Below are positions 38,752-46,850 of a stretch of DNA of 64,000 bases, piece by piece. A program made the translations under genes and the position numbers. The notes beneath the pieces are model-generated. The model saw only the letters and a list, made by a program, of their open reading frames with translations, had not been told where the DNA came from and ran no database searches. Position 1 is the stretch's first letter, and every line of letters starts with the position of its first letter. Location of the stretch: the NCBI RefSeq assembly GCF_036014015.1, contig NZ_CP107905.1, positions 6,386,001 through 6,450,000 of the forward strand. The letters are read 5' to 3'. The stretch is from Streptomyces sp. NBC_00457. Lineage in GTDB: Bacteria > Actinomycetota > Actinomycetes > Streptomycetales > Streptomycetaceae.

Positions 38752-38799
38752 GGACCGGCGCCCGGGCGGGCGTAAGGACCGGCGCCTGGGCGGGCGTAG
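38752..38799 (+). repeat. Tandem 24-bp repeat downstream of the GNAT gene
   Basis: GGACCGGCGCCCGGGCGGGCGTAA-like units of 24 bp occur twice in tandem (38752-38775 and 38776-38799, one mismatch plus the last base). A partial third unit begins at 38800. They lie in the 231-bp gap before the next gene. No hairpin of terminator type is obvious. Confidence 0.75.
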
Positions 38800-38953
38800 G
38801 GACTGGTCGGTACGACAACGGTTCGGTACAACGCGGACCGGTTGTCGGTGTCGGCCTATACGCTCGAACCGAACAATCGCGCCACCGACGTCGCGCCCGC
38901 GCGAGGCGACGCCGACGGTCCCGTACGCCCCACTTCAGGCACCAGGAGCAGTC

Positions 38954-39574
38954 ATGCATGGCCACGGCTACCCGCAGCCGGTGAAGCAGCCGCCCCCGAC
39001 GCTGTGGCTGGTTCTGCTCCGTGTGGTGTTCGTGGCGCTCTCGATCATCAGCTTCGGCTTCCTCGCCTGGACGATGCTGCTGCGCCTGGCGGTCGTCACC
39101 CGCAGGCTGCGCGACTGGGTCCTGCTCGGAGTCCTGATCGCCGTCGACATCGTCGCGATCGGGCTGCTCGGCTCCGAGCCCGCCGAGGAGATCAACAGCC
39201 CGGCCGGCTACCTCGGGTTCTTCCTTCTGATGGGTTCGCTGATGGCGAGCGTCGCGTACTACCTCGTGGCCGAGATACGCCACTTCCAGCGGCTCCGCCA
39301 GGGCGCAGGTGCATACGGCGCGGGGCAGACGCCGATACCGGGGCAGGGCTACCCGCAGTCGGGGCCGACGCCGTACACCGCTACCGCCGCGCCGCAGACC
39401 CCGGCCGCCCCGCACTTCCCGCCCCCGATGCCCCCTGCCCCCGCGGACCGGACGCCGATACCCACCCCGCCGCAGCGCCCCGCCCCGGCCCGGATCGACC
39501 AGGTGCGCGCCGAACTCGACGAGCTCAGTGACTATCTGCGCAAGCACGACGGCAACCACGAGAGCGGACGGTGA
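38954..39574 (+). CDS. Four-helix membrane protein with Pro-rich tail, linked to kinase
   Basis: The 206-residue protein has hydrophobic helices at about residues 17-40, 52-72 and 78-100. A cytoplasmic Pro/Ala-rich tail and a charged C-terminal helix (IDQVRAELDELSDYLRKHD) follow. I do not recognise the family. Its TGA overlaps the GTG of the Ser/Thr kinase gene (GTGA), so the two are translationally coupled. It may anchor, or be a substrate or sensor for, that soluble kinase, which has no membrane segment of its own. That link is inference. Confidence 0.8.
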   Translation: MHGHGYPQPVKQPPPTLWLVLLRVVFVALSIISFGFLAWTMLLRLAVVTRRLRDWVLLGVLIAVDIVAIGLLGSEPAEEINSPAGYLGFFLLMGSLMASVAYYLVAEIRHFQRLRQGAGAYGAGQTPIPGQGYPQSGPTPYTATAAPQTPAAPHFPPPMPPAPADRTPIPTPPQRPAPARIDQVRAELDELSDYLRKHDGNHESGR

Positions 39575-41100
39575 CCGTGGCGGCAGGACGCGTCGTCGCC
39601 GGCCGGTACGCCCTGTCCACCCTCGTCGGGCAGGGCGGCATGGGCCAGGTCTGGACGGCCTACGACCAGCGACTCGACCGGCGCGTGGCGGTCAAGCTGC
39701 TGCGCCCCGACAAGGTCGCGGGCCACGAGGCCGACGAACTGCGCCGCCGCTTCGAGCGCGAGTGCCGGGTGACCGCACAGGTCGACCACCCCGGCCTGGT
39801 GACGGTCCATGACGCGGGCACCGCGGGCGAGGAGCTGTTCCTCGTCATGCAGTACGTCGACGGCGTCGACCTCGCCGGTCATCTCGCCGAGCGCAACCCG
39901 TACCCGTGGCAGTGGGCTGTCGCGGTCGCCGCGCAGCTGTGCGCCGTGCTGAGCGCCGTGCACGCGGTGCCGATCGTCCACCGCGACCTCAAGCCGCGCA
40001 ACGTGATGGTGAAGCAGGACGGCACGATCACCGTCCTCGACCTCGGCGTCGCCCACGTCATGGACACCGACACCACCCGCCTCACCCACACCGGCACCCC
40101 CATCGGCTCACCCGCCTACATGGCCCCCGAGCAGGCGATGGGCGGCGCGGTCGGCCCGTACACCGACCTGTACGCACTCGGCGTCGTGCTGCACGAACTC
40201 CTCAGCGGCGACGTTCCGTTCGCGGGCTCGACAGCGCTCGGCGTGCTGCACCGGCACCTGTACGAGCCCCCGGTGCCCGTGCGCCGCATCCGCCCCGAAG
40301 TCCCCGAGTCGCTCGAAACGCTCGTCCTGGGACTCCTCGCCAAGGACCCGCAGCACCGGCCCGCCTCCGCGCAGGAGGTGTACGAGCACCTCGCGCCGCT
40401 CCTGCCCGGGCGCGGGACACCCACCGCGGCGCCCCTCGACCCCAGACGCCCCTTCCTGCGCCCGCACGCCCCCTGGCCGGACCGCGCCCGCACCCCCGCG
40501 CCGCAGCCCGCCCCCGTCGTCCCGCCCGTCGCCGAGAAACCGGACGTCGCACGCGCCGTGGACGAGGTCAAGCGCCTCCTCGGCGAGGGCCGCATCACCC
40601 AGGCCGTCGACATCCTCGGCGCGATCCTGCCCGTCGCCGCCGAACAGCACGGCGAGCACTCCCCGGTCGTCCGCACCCTGCGCAAGCAGTACGCGGCCAC
40701 GCTGATGGACGACGGCCAGTACCGGCGCGCACTGCCCGAACTCCGCCGCCTCGCCGACGAACGCGCCGCCGAGGCCGGCCAGGCCGACCCCCAGTCCCTG
40801 CGCTTCCGCTACGAGGCCGCCCAGTGCCTCGAACAGCTCGGTGAACCGGCGGCGGCACTCGCGGAGTACCGCACGCTCCTGCCGTACTACGAGAACCAGT
40901 ACGTCGCCGGCGACCCCCACCTCTCCCACGACGTGCGCCGCCGCATCGGCCACCTCCTCCTCGCCCTCGGCGACCGCGGCGCCGCCCACGACACCCTCGC
41001 CCGCCTCGTACTCGACGTGGAACGCCTGCACGGCCCCGGCCACCCACTCGCCACGGACATCCGCCGGACACTGCAGTGGCTGGGGCAGGTTCGCGGGTAG
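39571..41100 (+). CDS. Soluble Ser/Thr protein kinase with TPR-like C-terminal domain
   Basis: The 509-residue protein has a Hanks-type kinase domain at residues ~10-280. The Gly-rich loop is GQGGMG, the ATP lysine Lys42 lies in VAVK, and the catalytic loop HRDLKPRN holds Asp139. DLG (157-159) replaces DFG, and GSPAYMAPEQ follows. A Pro-rich linker leads to a helical-repeat domain (~325-509, HSPVVRTLRKQYAATLMDDGQYRRALPEL) like tetratricopeptides. It has no transmembrane helix or PASTA domains. The upstream membrane gene overlaps by 4 bp. The kinase may be membrane-tethered through that protein. Confidence 0.92.
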   Translation: MTVAAGRVVAGRYALSTLVGQGGMGQVWTAYDQRLDRRVAVKLLRPDKVAGHEADELRRRFERECRVTAQVDHPGLVTVHDAGTAGEELFLVMQYVDGVDLAGHLAERNPYPWQWAVAVAAQLCAVLSAVHAVPIVHRDLKPRNVMVKQDGTITVLDLGVAHVMDTDTTRLTHTGTPIGSPAYMAPEQAMGGAVGPYTDLYALGVVLHELLSGDVPFAGSTALGVLHRHLYEPPVPVRRIRPEVPESLETLVLGLLAKDPQHRPASAQEVYEHLAPLLPGRGTPTAAPLDPRRPFLRPHAPWPDRARTPAPQPAPVVPPVAEKPDVARAVDEVKRLLGEGRITQAVDILGAILPVAAEQHGEHSPVVRTLRKQYAATLMDDGQYRRALPELRRLADERAAEAGQADPQSLRFRYEAAQCLEQLGEPAAALAEYRTLLPYYENQYVAGDPHLSHDVRRRIGHLLLALGDRGAAHDTLARLVLDVERLHGPGHPLATDIRRTLQWLGQVRG

Positions 41101-41113
41101 CCCGAGCCGTGTC

Positions 41114-41419
41114 CTACGAGGACGCTCCGGCGACCCCGGGGGCCACGAACCGCCGGTGCATGGGGGCGAACTCGTAGACGGGGTCGCCCTCGACGCCCAG
41201 CTTGCCCTTGATCACGGGCGCGAGCCGCTCCTCGACGAACCGCTCGAAGTGGTCCTCCGTACGCCACACGTCGAGCACGTGGAAGCCGTCCGCGGCATAC
41301 CACGACACATGCAGGTCCAGGCCGTCCGCGGGCTCCTCCTCCCAGCGGACCTCGGAGCGAGCGGCCTCGTACACCTCGGGGGTGATCTCCGGCCAGCGCA
41401 GATTCAGGACGACGGACAT
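41114..41419 (-). CDS. Dimeric alpha-beta-barrel (ABM-like) protein
   Basis: The 101-residue protein matches the ferredoxin-like ABM/EthD-type fold. A beta strand (LDLHVSWYAADGFHVLDVWRTEDHFERFVEERLAPVI) is followed by a helix. Such proteins include quinol monooxygenases and heme-degrading enzymes, but many have no known activity. No catalytic signature is visible. It is a single gene convergent with the kinase gene and divergent from the SurA-like lipoprotein. Confidence 0.7.
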   Translation of the reverse strand: MSVVLNLRWPEITPEVYEAARSEVRWEEEPADGLDLHVSWYAADGFHVLDVWRTEDHFERFVEERLAPVIKGKLGVEGDPVYEFAPMHRRFVAPGVAGASS

Positions 41420-41656
41420 GGGACTCCTCTGCCTCGGAGCACGGCGCGGTCGGCACCGGCTTTCACCTCGACGCTAGGCGGGTCCGGCAGACCCGGCCCT
41501 TCATCGAGGGCCGTACGTGCGACCCGACGGGGTTCCCAGGTGCCCGAAGTCCTGATGAATCGTTGGTCGAATGGGTTGGCCAGAGCTTGGCCACTGCCTA
41601 ACATCGATCACCGCAAGACTTTGTGCACCGCCGCACAATCTCCTCGGGAGGCTTCC

Positions 41657-42304
41657 TTGCACCGCCGCCGTCGCACCGCGCTCCTCCTCTCCGCCGCGAT
41701 CGTCGCCGCGGCCCCCCTTCTCACCGCATGCGGAAACGACGCGCACCCCGGCGCGGCAGCCGTCGTCGGTGGACAGCGGATCACCGTCTCCCAGCTGGAG
41801 AACAGGGTCAGCGAGGTACGCGAGGCCCAGCGTGCGGTCATCGCGGACGAGGCACAGTACGAGCAGGCCATCACCAAGACCGGCAGCCTCACCCGCGACA
41901 CCCTGCACGGCATGGTCCTCGACCAGGTGCTGCACCGCGCCGCCCAGGACGCGGGCGTGACCGTCTCCCGCAAGGAGATCCAGGAAATGAGGGCCTCCCT
42001 GGAGGAACAGGCCGGCGGCGCCAAGGGACTGGAGACGACCTGGCTCCAGCAGTACGGCGTCCCCCCGGAGCGCCTCGACGAGAACCTCCGCCTCCAGCTG
42101 GAGGCCCAGAAACTCGCCGAGAACCTCGGCACGGACACCGGCCAGCCCGCCTTCTGGCAGGCGCTGTCCGAGGCCTCCGACAAACTGAACGTCGACCTCA
42201 ACCCGCGCTACGGCGCCTGGGACGTCGAGAAGAGCAGCCGCGTCGACGCGAAGACCCCGTGGGTCCGGGAGGTCACGGCGACGGGGACGCGGGAGACGGC
42301 GTAA
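41657..42304 (+). CDS. SurA-N-like secreted lipoprotein chaperone
   Basis: The 215-residue protein has a lipoprotein signal peptide (RRRRTALLLSAAIVAAAPLLTAC, Cys25) and a helical SurA N-terminal domain: AAAVVGGQRITVSQLENRVSEVREAQ, then VLDQVLHRAAQDAGVTVSRKEI. There is no PPIase domain, so it should bind unfolded secreted proteins at the outer face of the membrane. The TTG start has GGGAGG 6 nt upstream and no ATG fits. It precedes mazG by 69 bp, a conserved Streptomyces order. Confidence 0.88.
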   Translation: MHRRRRTALLLSAAIVAAAPLLTACGNDAHPGAAAVVGGQRITVSQLENRVSEVREAQRAVIADEAQYEQAITKTGSLTRDTLHGMVLDQVLHRAAQDAGVTVSRKEIQEMRASLEEQAGGAKGLETTWLQQYGVPPERLDENLRLQLEAQKLAENLGTDTGQPAFWQALSEASDKLNVDLNPRYGAWDVEKSSRVDAKTPWVREVTATGTRETA

Positions 42305-42373
42305 CGGAGCGGCGGCAACCGCCCCCTGTGGACAACTCGGGGCACCGTCAGCGGGGTGCGTTACGTTCGGAGA

Positions 42374-43348
42374 GTGAACGCAACCAGCGCAGAAGCAGAA
42401 CAGCCCCCCGGCCGCATCATCCTGCTCACCACCAGCCACCGCGTCGCGCCCGGACTGCTGTCCTGGTCCGCGTGGCAGACGCTGCACGGCGCCGACCGGG
42501 TGCTGTGCGCGGACGGCGCGCACCCGCAGCTGCCGTATCTGCGGGAGGCAGGCATATCGGTGGACGAGGCATCCCCGACCGCCGAGGAACTGGTCGACAT
42601 CTGCGCCGGCGGGCGGACGGTGGTGGTCGTCGCCACGGGTGAGGGCGAACCGGCCCTGACGGACGGCCTCGCGCGGCTCGCGGGATCGGGCCGCTTCCAC
42701 ATGCCCGACCTGGAGCTGCTGCCCGCCTCGTACGACCTGCCGGGCGCCCGTCTCCTCGACCTCGTCCAGGTCATGGACCGGATCCGCAGCGAGTGCCCCT
42801 GGTCGTCGCAGCAGACCCACAAGGGCCTGGCGAAGTACGCGATCGAGGAGGCGTACGAACTCGTCGAGGCGATCGAGGACGGCGACGCCGATGAACTGCG
42901 CGAGGAGCTGGGGGACGTCCTGCTCCAGGTCGTCTTCCACGCCCGCATCGCCGAGGAGGACACCGACTCCCCCTACTCCATCGACGACGTGGCGGCCGGC
43001 ATCGTCACCAAGCTCATCCACCGCCACCCGCACGTGTTCGGCGACGAGACGGCGACGACCCCCGAAGAGGTCAAGGAGCACTGGCTGCGCACCAAGGCGG
43101 CCGAGAAGCGGCGGACGTCGGTGACCGACGGCGTCCCCCTCGGCCAGCCCGGCCTCGCCCTCGCGGCGAAGCTGGCGTCGCGCGCGCGCACGGCAGGACT
43201 GGACGTGCCGCTGCCGAAAGCCGAGGGCGTCGGCTACGAGCTGCTGGCGCTCGCGTCCCGCGCCGAGGCCGACGGGGTCGACCCGGAGGCCGCGCTGCGG
43301 GCGGCGGCACGGGCTTACCGGGACGCGATCAAGGACGCGGAGGGCTGA
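42374..43348 (+). CDS. mazG: Nucleoside triphosphate pyrophosphohydrolase MazG
   Basis: The 324-residue protein has an extra N-terminal part of about 130 residues typical of actinobacterial MazG. The MazG domain follows: LLDLVQVMDRIRSECPWSSQQTHKGLAKYAIEEAYELVEAIEDGD with metal-binding EEAxE, then ELREELGDVLLQVVFHARIAEE. The second helical half carries HPHVFGD. It hydrolyses NTPs, including damaged or signalling nucleotides, to NMP and PPi. TACGTT at 42362-42367 lies 7 nt before the GTG and no ribosome site is seen, suggesting a leaderless mRNA. A single TGTGGACAA (DnaA-box-like) lies at 42326-42334. Confidence 0.95.
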   Translation: MNATSAEAEQPPGRIILLTTSHRVAPGLLSWSAWQTLHGADRVLCADGAHPQLPYLREAGISVDEASPTAEELVDICAGGRTVVVVATGEGEPALTDGLARLAGSGRFHMPDLELLPASYDLPGARLLDLVQVMDRIRSECPWSSQQTHKGLAKYAIEEAYELVEAIEDGDADELREELGDVLLQVVFHARIAEEDTDSPYSIDDVAAGIVTKLIHRHPHVFGDETATTPEEVKEHWLRTKAAEKRRTSVTDGVPLGQPGLALAAKLASRARTAGLDVPLPKAEGVGYELLALASRAEADGVDPEAALRAAARAYRDAIKDAEG

Positions 43349-43354
43349 GTTCGG

Positions 43355-44593
43355 TCAGACTGCGGTGAACTGCACGGGGAGATCGCGTAGGCCACGCATG
43401 ATCAGGCCACCTCGCCAGCGCAGGTCGGTGGGGTCGGCCGCCAGCTGGAGATCGGGCAGGCGGCGCAACAGTGTCTCAAGAGCGGTACGACCTTCGAGGC
43501 GGGCCAGGGGTGCGCCGAGGCAGTAGTGGATTCCGTGGCCGTAACCGAGGTGAGGGTTGTCCGAGCGGGAGAGATCGAGTGTGTCGGGCTCGGCGAAACG
43601 CGCAGGGTCGCGGTCTGCGGCGGCAAGTACGACCAGCACTGGGTCACCGGTGGCGATGTGCTGGCCTCCGATGGTGAGAGATTCGGTCGCGAAGCGCCAG
43701 GTGGCCAGCTCCACGGGGCCGTCGTAGCGGAGTAGCTCTTCGATGCCGGTGTCGAGCAGCTCCTGCTCACCCCGCTTGATCGACTCCTGAAGCCGGGCCC
43801 GCTGCTCAGGATTGCGCAGAAGCGCGTACACGCCGTTGCCGATCAAATTGATGGTGGTCTCGAAGCCTGCGAAGAGCAGCACGAAGCACATCGCGGCAGC
43901 CTCGTTCTCGGTGAGGTGCTCGCCGTGGTCGGAGGCGCGGATGAGGCCTGAGATCAGGTCGTCGCCCAGGTCGTTGCGCTTACGGTGGATGAGTTCGGCG
44001 AGGTAGCCACGGATCTTCTTGACAGAGCGGGCGACGCCACCGCGTGGACCTCCTCCATGCCGGATCATCATCCCCGCCCAGTCGCGCAATTCGTCCTGGT
44101 CGTCGTGTGGGACGCCGAGAAGGTCGCAGATGGCGTAGATGGGGAGGGGGAAGGCGAAGTCGTGGATGAGGTCGGTCTCGCCCCGTGGCGCGAACCGGTC
44201 GATGAGGCCGTCCGTCAACTCCTGCACGCGAGGCGCGAATTCCGCTACACGGCGGGGGGTGAACGCCTTGGATACAAGACGCCGCAGCCGTGTGTGGTCC
44301 GGCGGATCGATGTTGAGCAGGTGAGTCATGAGATTGGCGCTGCGCTCGCCAGGGATACCAGTCTTGCTCTTCCCGGGTGCGTCCTCGGCGTGGTGGTCGG
44401 GATTCTTCGACAGCCGCCCGTCCGCGAGAGCTTGGCGCGCGTCTGCATAGCGGGTCACCAGCCATGCCTCGACCCCGCTGGGCAGTTCGGTCCGATGGAC
44501 GGGGGCGTGCTCACGGAGCCAGGCATAGGCCGGGTAGGGGTCGGCGGCGAACTCCCAGCTGAAGAGTTCGGGGACGGCGTAAGGGGCGTTCAC
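43355..44593 (-). CDS. Cytochrome P450, CYP107-like
   Basis: The 412-residue soluble P450 has the I-helix oxygen-binding motif FAGFETT, the ExxR motif in EELLR, and the heme-binding loop LGYGHGIHYCLGAPLARLEG, whose Cys is the iron ligand. It needs ferredoxin partners, none adjacent. Its position next to rpf genes and eno matches, from memory, the S. coelicolor gene for CYP107U1, which has been linked to development. TACGGT lies 7 nt upstream of the GTG at 44593, so the mRNA is probably leaderless. A TTG at 44620 is possible. By eye it is less GC-rich than its neighbours. Confidence 0.93.
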   Translation of the reverse strand: MNAPYAVPELFSWEFAADPYPAYAWLREHAPVHRTELPSGVEAWLVTRYADARQALADGRLSKNPDHHAEDAPGKSKTGIPGERSANLMTHLLNIDPPDHTRLRRLVSKAFTPRRVAEFAPRVQELTDGLIDRFAPRGETDLIHDFAFPLPIYAICDLLGVPHDDQDELRDWAGMMIRHGGGPRGGVARSVKKIRGYLAELIHRKRNDLGDDLISGLIRASDHGEHLTENEAAAMCFVLLFAGFETTINLIGNGVYALLRNPEQRARLQESIKRGEQELLDTGIEELLRYDGPVELATWRFATESLTIGGQHIATGDPVLVVLAAADRDPARFAEPDTLDLSRSDNPHLGYGHGIHYCLGAPLARLEGRTALETLLRRLPDLQLAADPTDLRWRGGLIMRGLRDLPVQFTAV

Positions 44594-44697
44594 GCGATGA
44601 CCGTATCGGGAACCGGGCAATGGACGCGTGGGCGTTGAATTTCACCTGTTCCGCAGTGCTATGTCCTGCCAAGCGTTAGATTCCCGATAACGCAAGA

Positions 44698-44727
44698 GGC
44701 CCCAGAGCTGTCCAGAGCTCCGGGGCC
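44698..44727. terminator. Hairpin between P450 and serine recombinase
   Basis: GGCCCCAGAGCT pairs with AGCTCCGGGGCC (one mismatch) around a 6-nt loop. It lies just upstream of the recombinase start. Because both neighbouring genes point away from it, it ends neither; it may be left from a gene lost on insertion, or it may insulate the recombinase. Confidence 0.6.
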
Positions 44728-44750
44728 TTGCCAGCCGTGAAGGGGCTGAC

Positions 44751-46724
44751 GTGTTCAACGCTATCGGTATGTCCATGCCCGCGGCCAACCGCGGATCGAA
44801 GCCCACGCGCGCCGTTCGAGCAGCTTTGATGCTGCGAGTCTCCACGTATGAGCAGGCCCAGGGGTACGGGCTTGATGTCCAGGAGAGCGAAGGGCGTGCC
44901 TACATCAGTAACCAGCCTGGATGGACTCTGTCCCCTGAGTTGATCTTCAAGGATGCTGGAGTGTCGGGGGCGATCATCGAGCGTCCCGGCATGTTGCGAC
45001 TCGAACAGGCGGCCAGGCAAGGTCTCGTCGACGTGATCGTGGTCCACAACTTCGACCGCATCGGTCGTACGGGCCGGGCATTCTGGACCTGGATCTGGGC
45101 CATGGAGGACCTCGGCGTCAGCTTCGCGTCAGTCACTCAGGACATCGACACCACCACGTCGTCCGGCCGACAGCAACTGCAGTTCCACGCTCTGATGGCC
45201 GAGACCGAGTGGAAGATCATCTGCGAGCGCACGCAGGGCGGCCGTCAGCGCAAGGCCCTTGAAGGCGGCTGGGTCGGTGGCCCGCCGCCGTGGGGGTATG
45301 TCATCGAGCAGGTCGGCAAGCGTGGGTCCGCGCTCGCCATCAGCGAGGGCGAAGCGAAGGTCGTCCGCCAAGCCGTGAGTCTCATCGTGGATGAGGAGAT
45401 GAACGTCTCAGAGGCGGCTCGGGAGTTGAACGCCCTGGGGTATCTCACGCGCGGCGGTCGACTGTGGACTGCTGCCAATCTTCATCGGCGCCTCAGGAGC
45501 CCTGCTCTTCTCAGCGGGGAGGTCGTCTTCCGAAACCCCGCAGGCAGCGGGAGGAACCGCACCGCATTGGATCAGGAGGGAGTCCCTCTGTATGGAGACA
45601 CTGTGGCCATCCGAGTTCCCCGCATCATCACCCAGGAGAGAGCCGACGCTCTTGCGAAGGCAATGCTGGTGAACAGCCACTCCTCGCATGCACCTGCCGG
45701 GTACTACCCGCTGACCGGCCGGATCGTCGGCTCCTGCGGACGCCGTTACGTCGGCAACTATCGCAAAACCAACGACACTCGCTACTACCGATGCGGCGGC
45801 AGTAACAACGGCAACGGGAAGAAGGCGAGTTGCTCGGACCCTCACCTGACCGCCGACGATATCGAGGCCGCGGTGTGGAGGGAGGTGCTGACGCTGCTGG
45901 CCGAGCCGGAGGTGCTTGCGTCACTGTCGGGGTGCAGCCCGCAGGTCCGTCCCGGGGACATCCGCAAGCAGAGGGAGCGCGTTGCCCACTTCGAGAATTC
46001 GCTCAAGGAGAAGGAGGAGGCCGCTGCACGTGCCGCAGCCGATCTGGCCCGTGTCCCCGACCTTGACCAGCCAGTGAAGGACGCGGTCATGCGACAGCTA
46101 GCAGAGGACGTACGGAGCGCAAGGGAACTGCTCGCCAGGGGCAGGGAGGTGCTCGCGGAACAGGAGGAGGCGGCGCTGCGTGCCGGGGACCTCTCGGGTC
46201 TCATGCTGACTGTGAAGGGGAAGCCTCGGGACTTGGCTCTCTCCGAGATGGGGCAGGTGATCGACCGTCTGGACATCACGGTGAAGCCGCTCGGAGAGGT
46301 TCGGAAGCGTTCCGGGCTCAAGTGCAGGGTGACCGAATGGCGCGCGCGGACCGGGACCCTGGTTCCCAGCGAAGTGCTGGAGTTGGAGTGGCCGGCGGTC
46401 GAGGAGCTGATGGCGACCTATTTCCGGCGTCGTCAGTTTGCGCGCGGCGCCGTGGACATCCGGACTCAAGTGAACGGGGCCCTCCATCGGTTGCGCAGCG
46501 GCTGCCTTTGGGACCAGCTTCCCGAGCCGTACGGGCCGTGGGCGCTCGCCAAGGACAGGCAGAACACATGGTTCGCAAAAGGATTTTGGCCGGTCCTCGT
46601 GAACCATCTGAACCTCCGTGGCGGAGGCACACCGGTCCAACGTGAGCCGCTTGTCCCGCCGTTTGAGATCACGGGGCGCGTCTCTTCGAAAGCAGCCAAA
46701 GGCGACAGACCCTCATGTCTGTGA
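44751..46724 (+). CDS. Large serine recombinase with C-terminal IS5-type (DUF4096-like) tail
   Basis: The 657-residue protein has a resolvase catalytic domain: nucleophile Ser31 in LRVSTYEQ, GVSGAIIERPGML, and FDRIGRTGRAF. A recombinase domain follows (~190-290), then a zinc-ribbon region that lacks the first usual Cys (GSCGRR) and a coiled coil (~400-480). After the usual end come ~95 residues (about 543-637) resembling IS5-family DUF4096: EWPAVEELMATYF, RTQVNGALHRLRSGCLWDQLPEPYGPW. GAAGGGG lies 5 nt before the GTG start. No other phage or transposon genes and no attachment repeats are visible. It is less GC-rich than neighbours, suggesting transfer. Confidence 0.85.
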   Translation: MFNAIGMSMPAANRGSKPTRAVRAALMLRVSTYEQAQGYGLDVQESEGRAYISNQPGWTLSPELIFKDAGVSGAIIERPGMLRLEQAARQGLVDVIVVHNFDRIGRTGRAFWTWIWAMEDLGVSFASVTQDIDTTTSSGRQQLQFHALMAETEWKIICERTQGGRQRKALEGGWVGGPPPWGYVIEQVGKRGSALAISEGEAKVVRQAVSLIVDEEMNVSEAARELNALGYLTRGGRLWTAANLHRRLRSPALLSGEVVFRNPAGSGRNRTALDQEGVPLYGDTVAIRVPRIITQERADALAKAMLVNSHSSHAPAGYYPLTGRIVGSCGRRYVGNYRKTNDTRYYRCGGSNNGNGKKASCSDPHLTADDIEAAVWREVLTLLAEPEVLASLSGCSPQVRPGDIRKQRERVAHFENSLKEKEEAAARAAADLARVPDLDQPVKDAVMRQLAEDVRSARELLARGREVLAEQEEAALRAGDLSGLMLTVKGKPRDLALSEMGQVIDRLDITVKPLGEVRKRSGLKCRVTEWRARTGTLVPSEVLELEWPAVEELMATYFRRRQFARGAVDIRTQVNGALHRLRSGCLWDQLPEPYGPWALAKDRQNTWFAKGFWPVLVNHLNLRGGGTPVQREPLVPPFEITGRVSSKAAKGDRPSCL

Positions 46725-46762
46725 TCTTCACGTGATCTACGCGGCATTAACTTGTGACAAGT
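46721..46762. promoter_or_regulatory. Palindromes upstream of the first rpf gene
   Basis: ACTTGTGACAAGT (46750-46762) is a perfect 13-bp palindrome. GTGATC occurs twice, 11 bp apart, at 46721 and 46732. They lie in the 126-bp gap between the recombinase and the rpf gene. They could be an operator for the rpf gene or part of a recombination site; the sequence alone does not decide. Confidence 0.4.
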
Positions 46763-46850
46763 GAGGGCCTGCCTATACGTTCACGGATCAGCGCGGCCCC
46801 CCAGCCTCACCCGCCGCGCCGGTCCCTGCTGTCTCGCGAAAGGCACCCGC

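Noticed and set aside
44593..46850. Prophage or integrative element around the serine recombinase
   Set aside because: No excisionase, replication, structural or cargo genes and no direct repeat flanking the gene could be found by reading.
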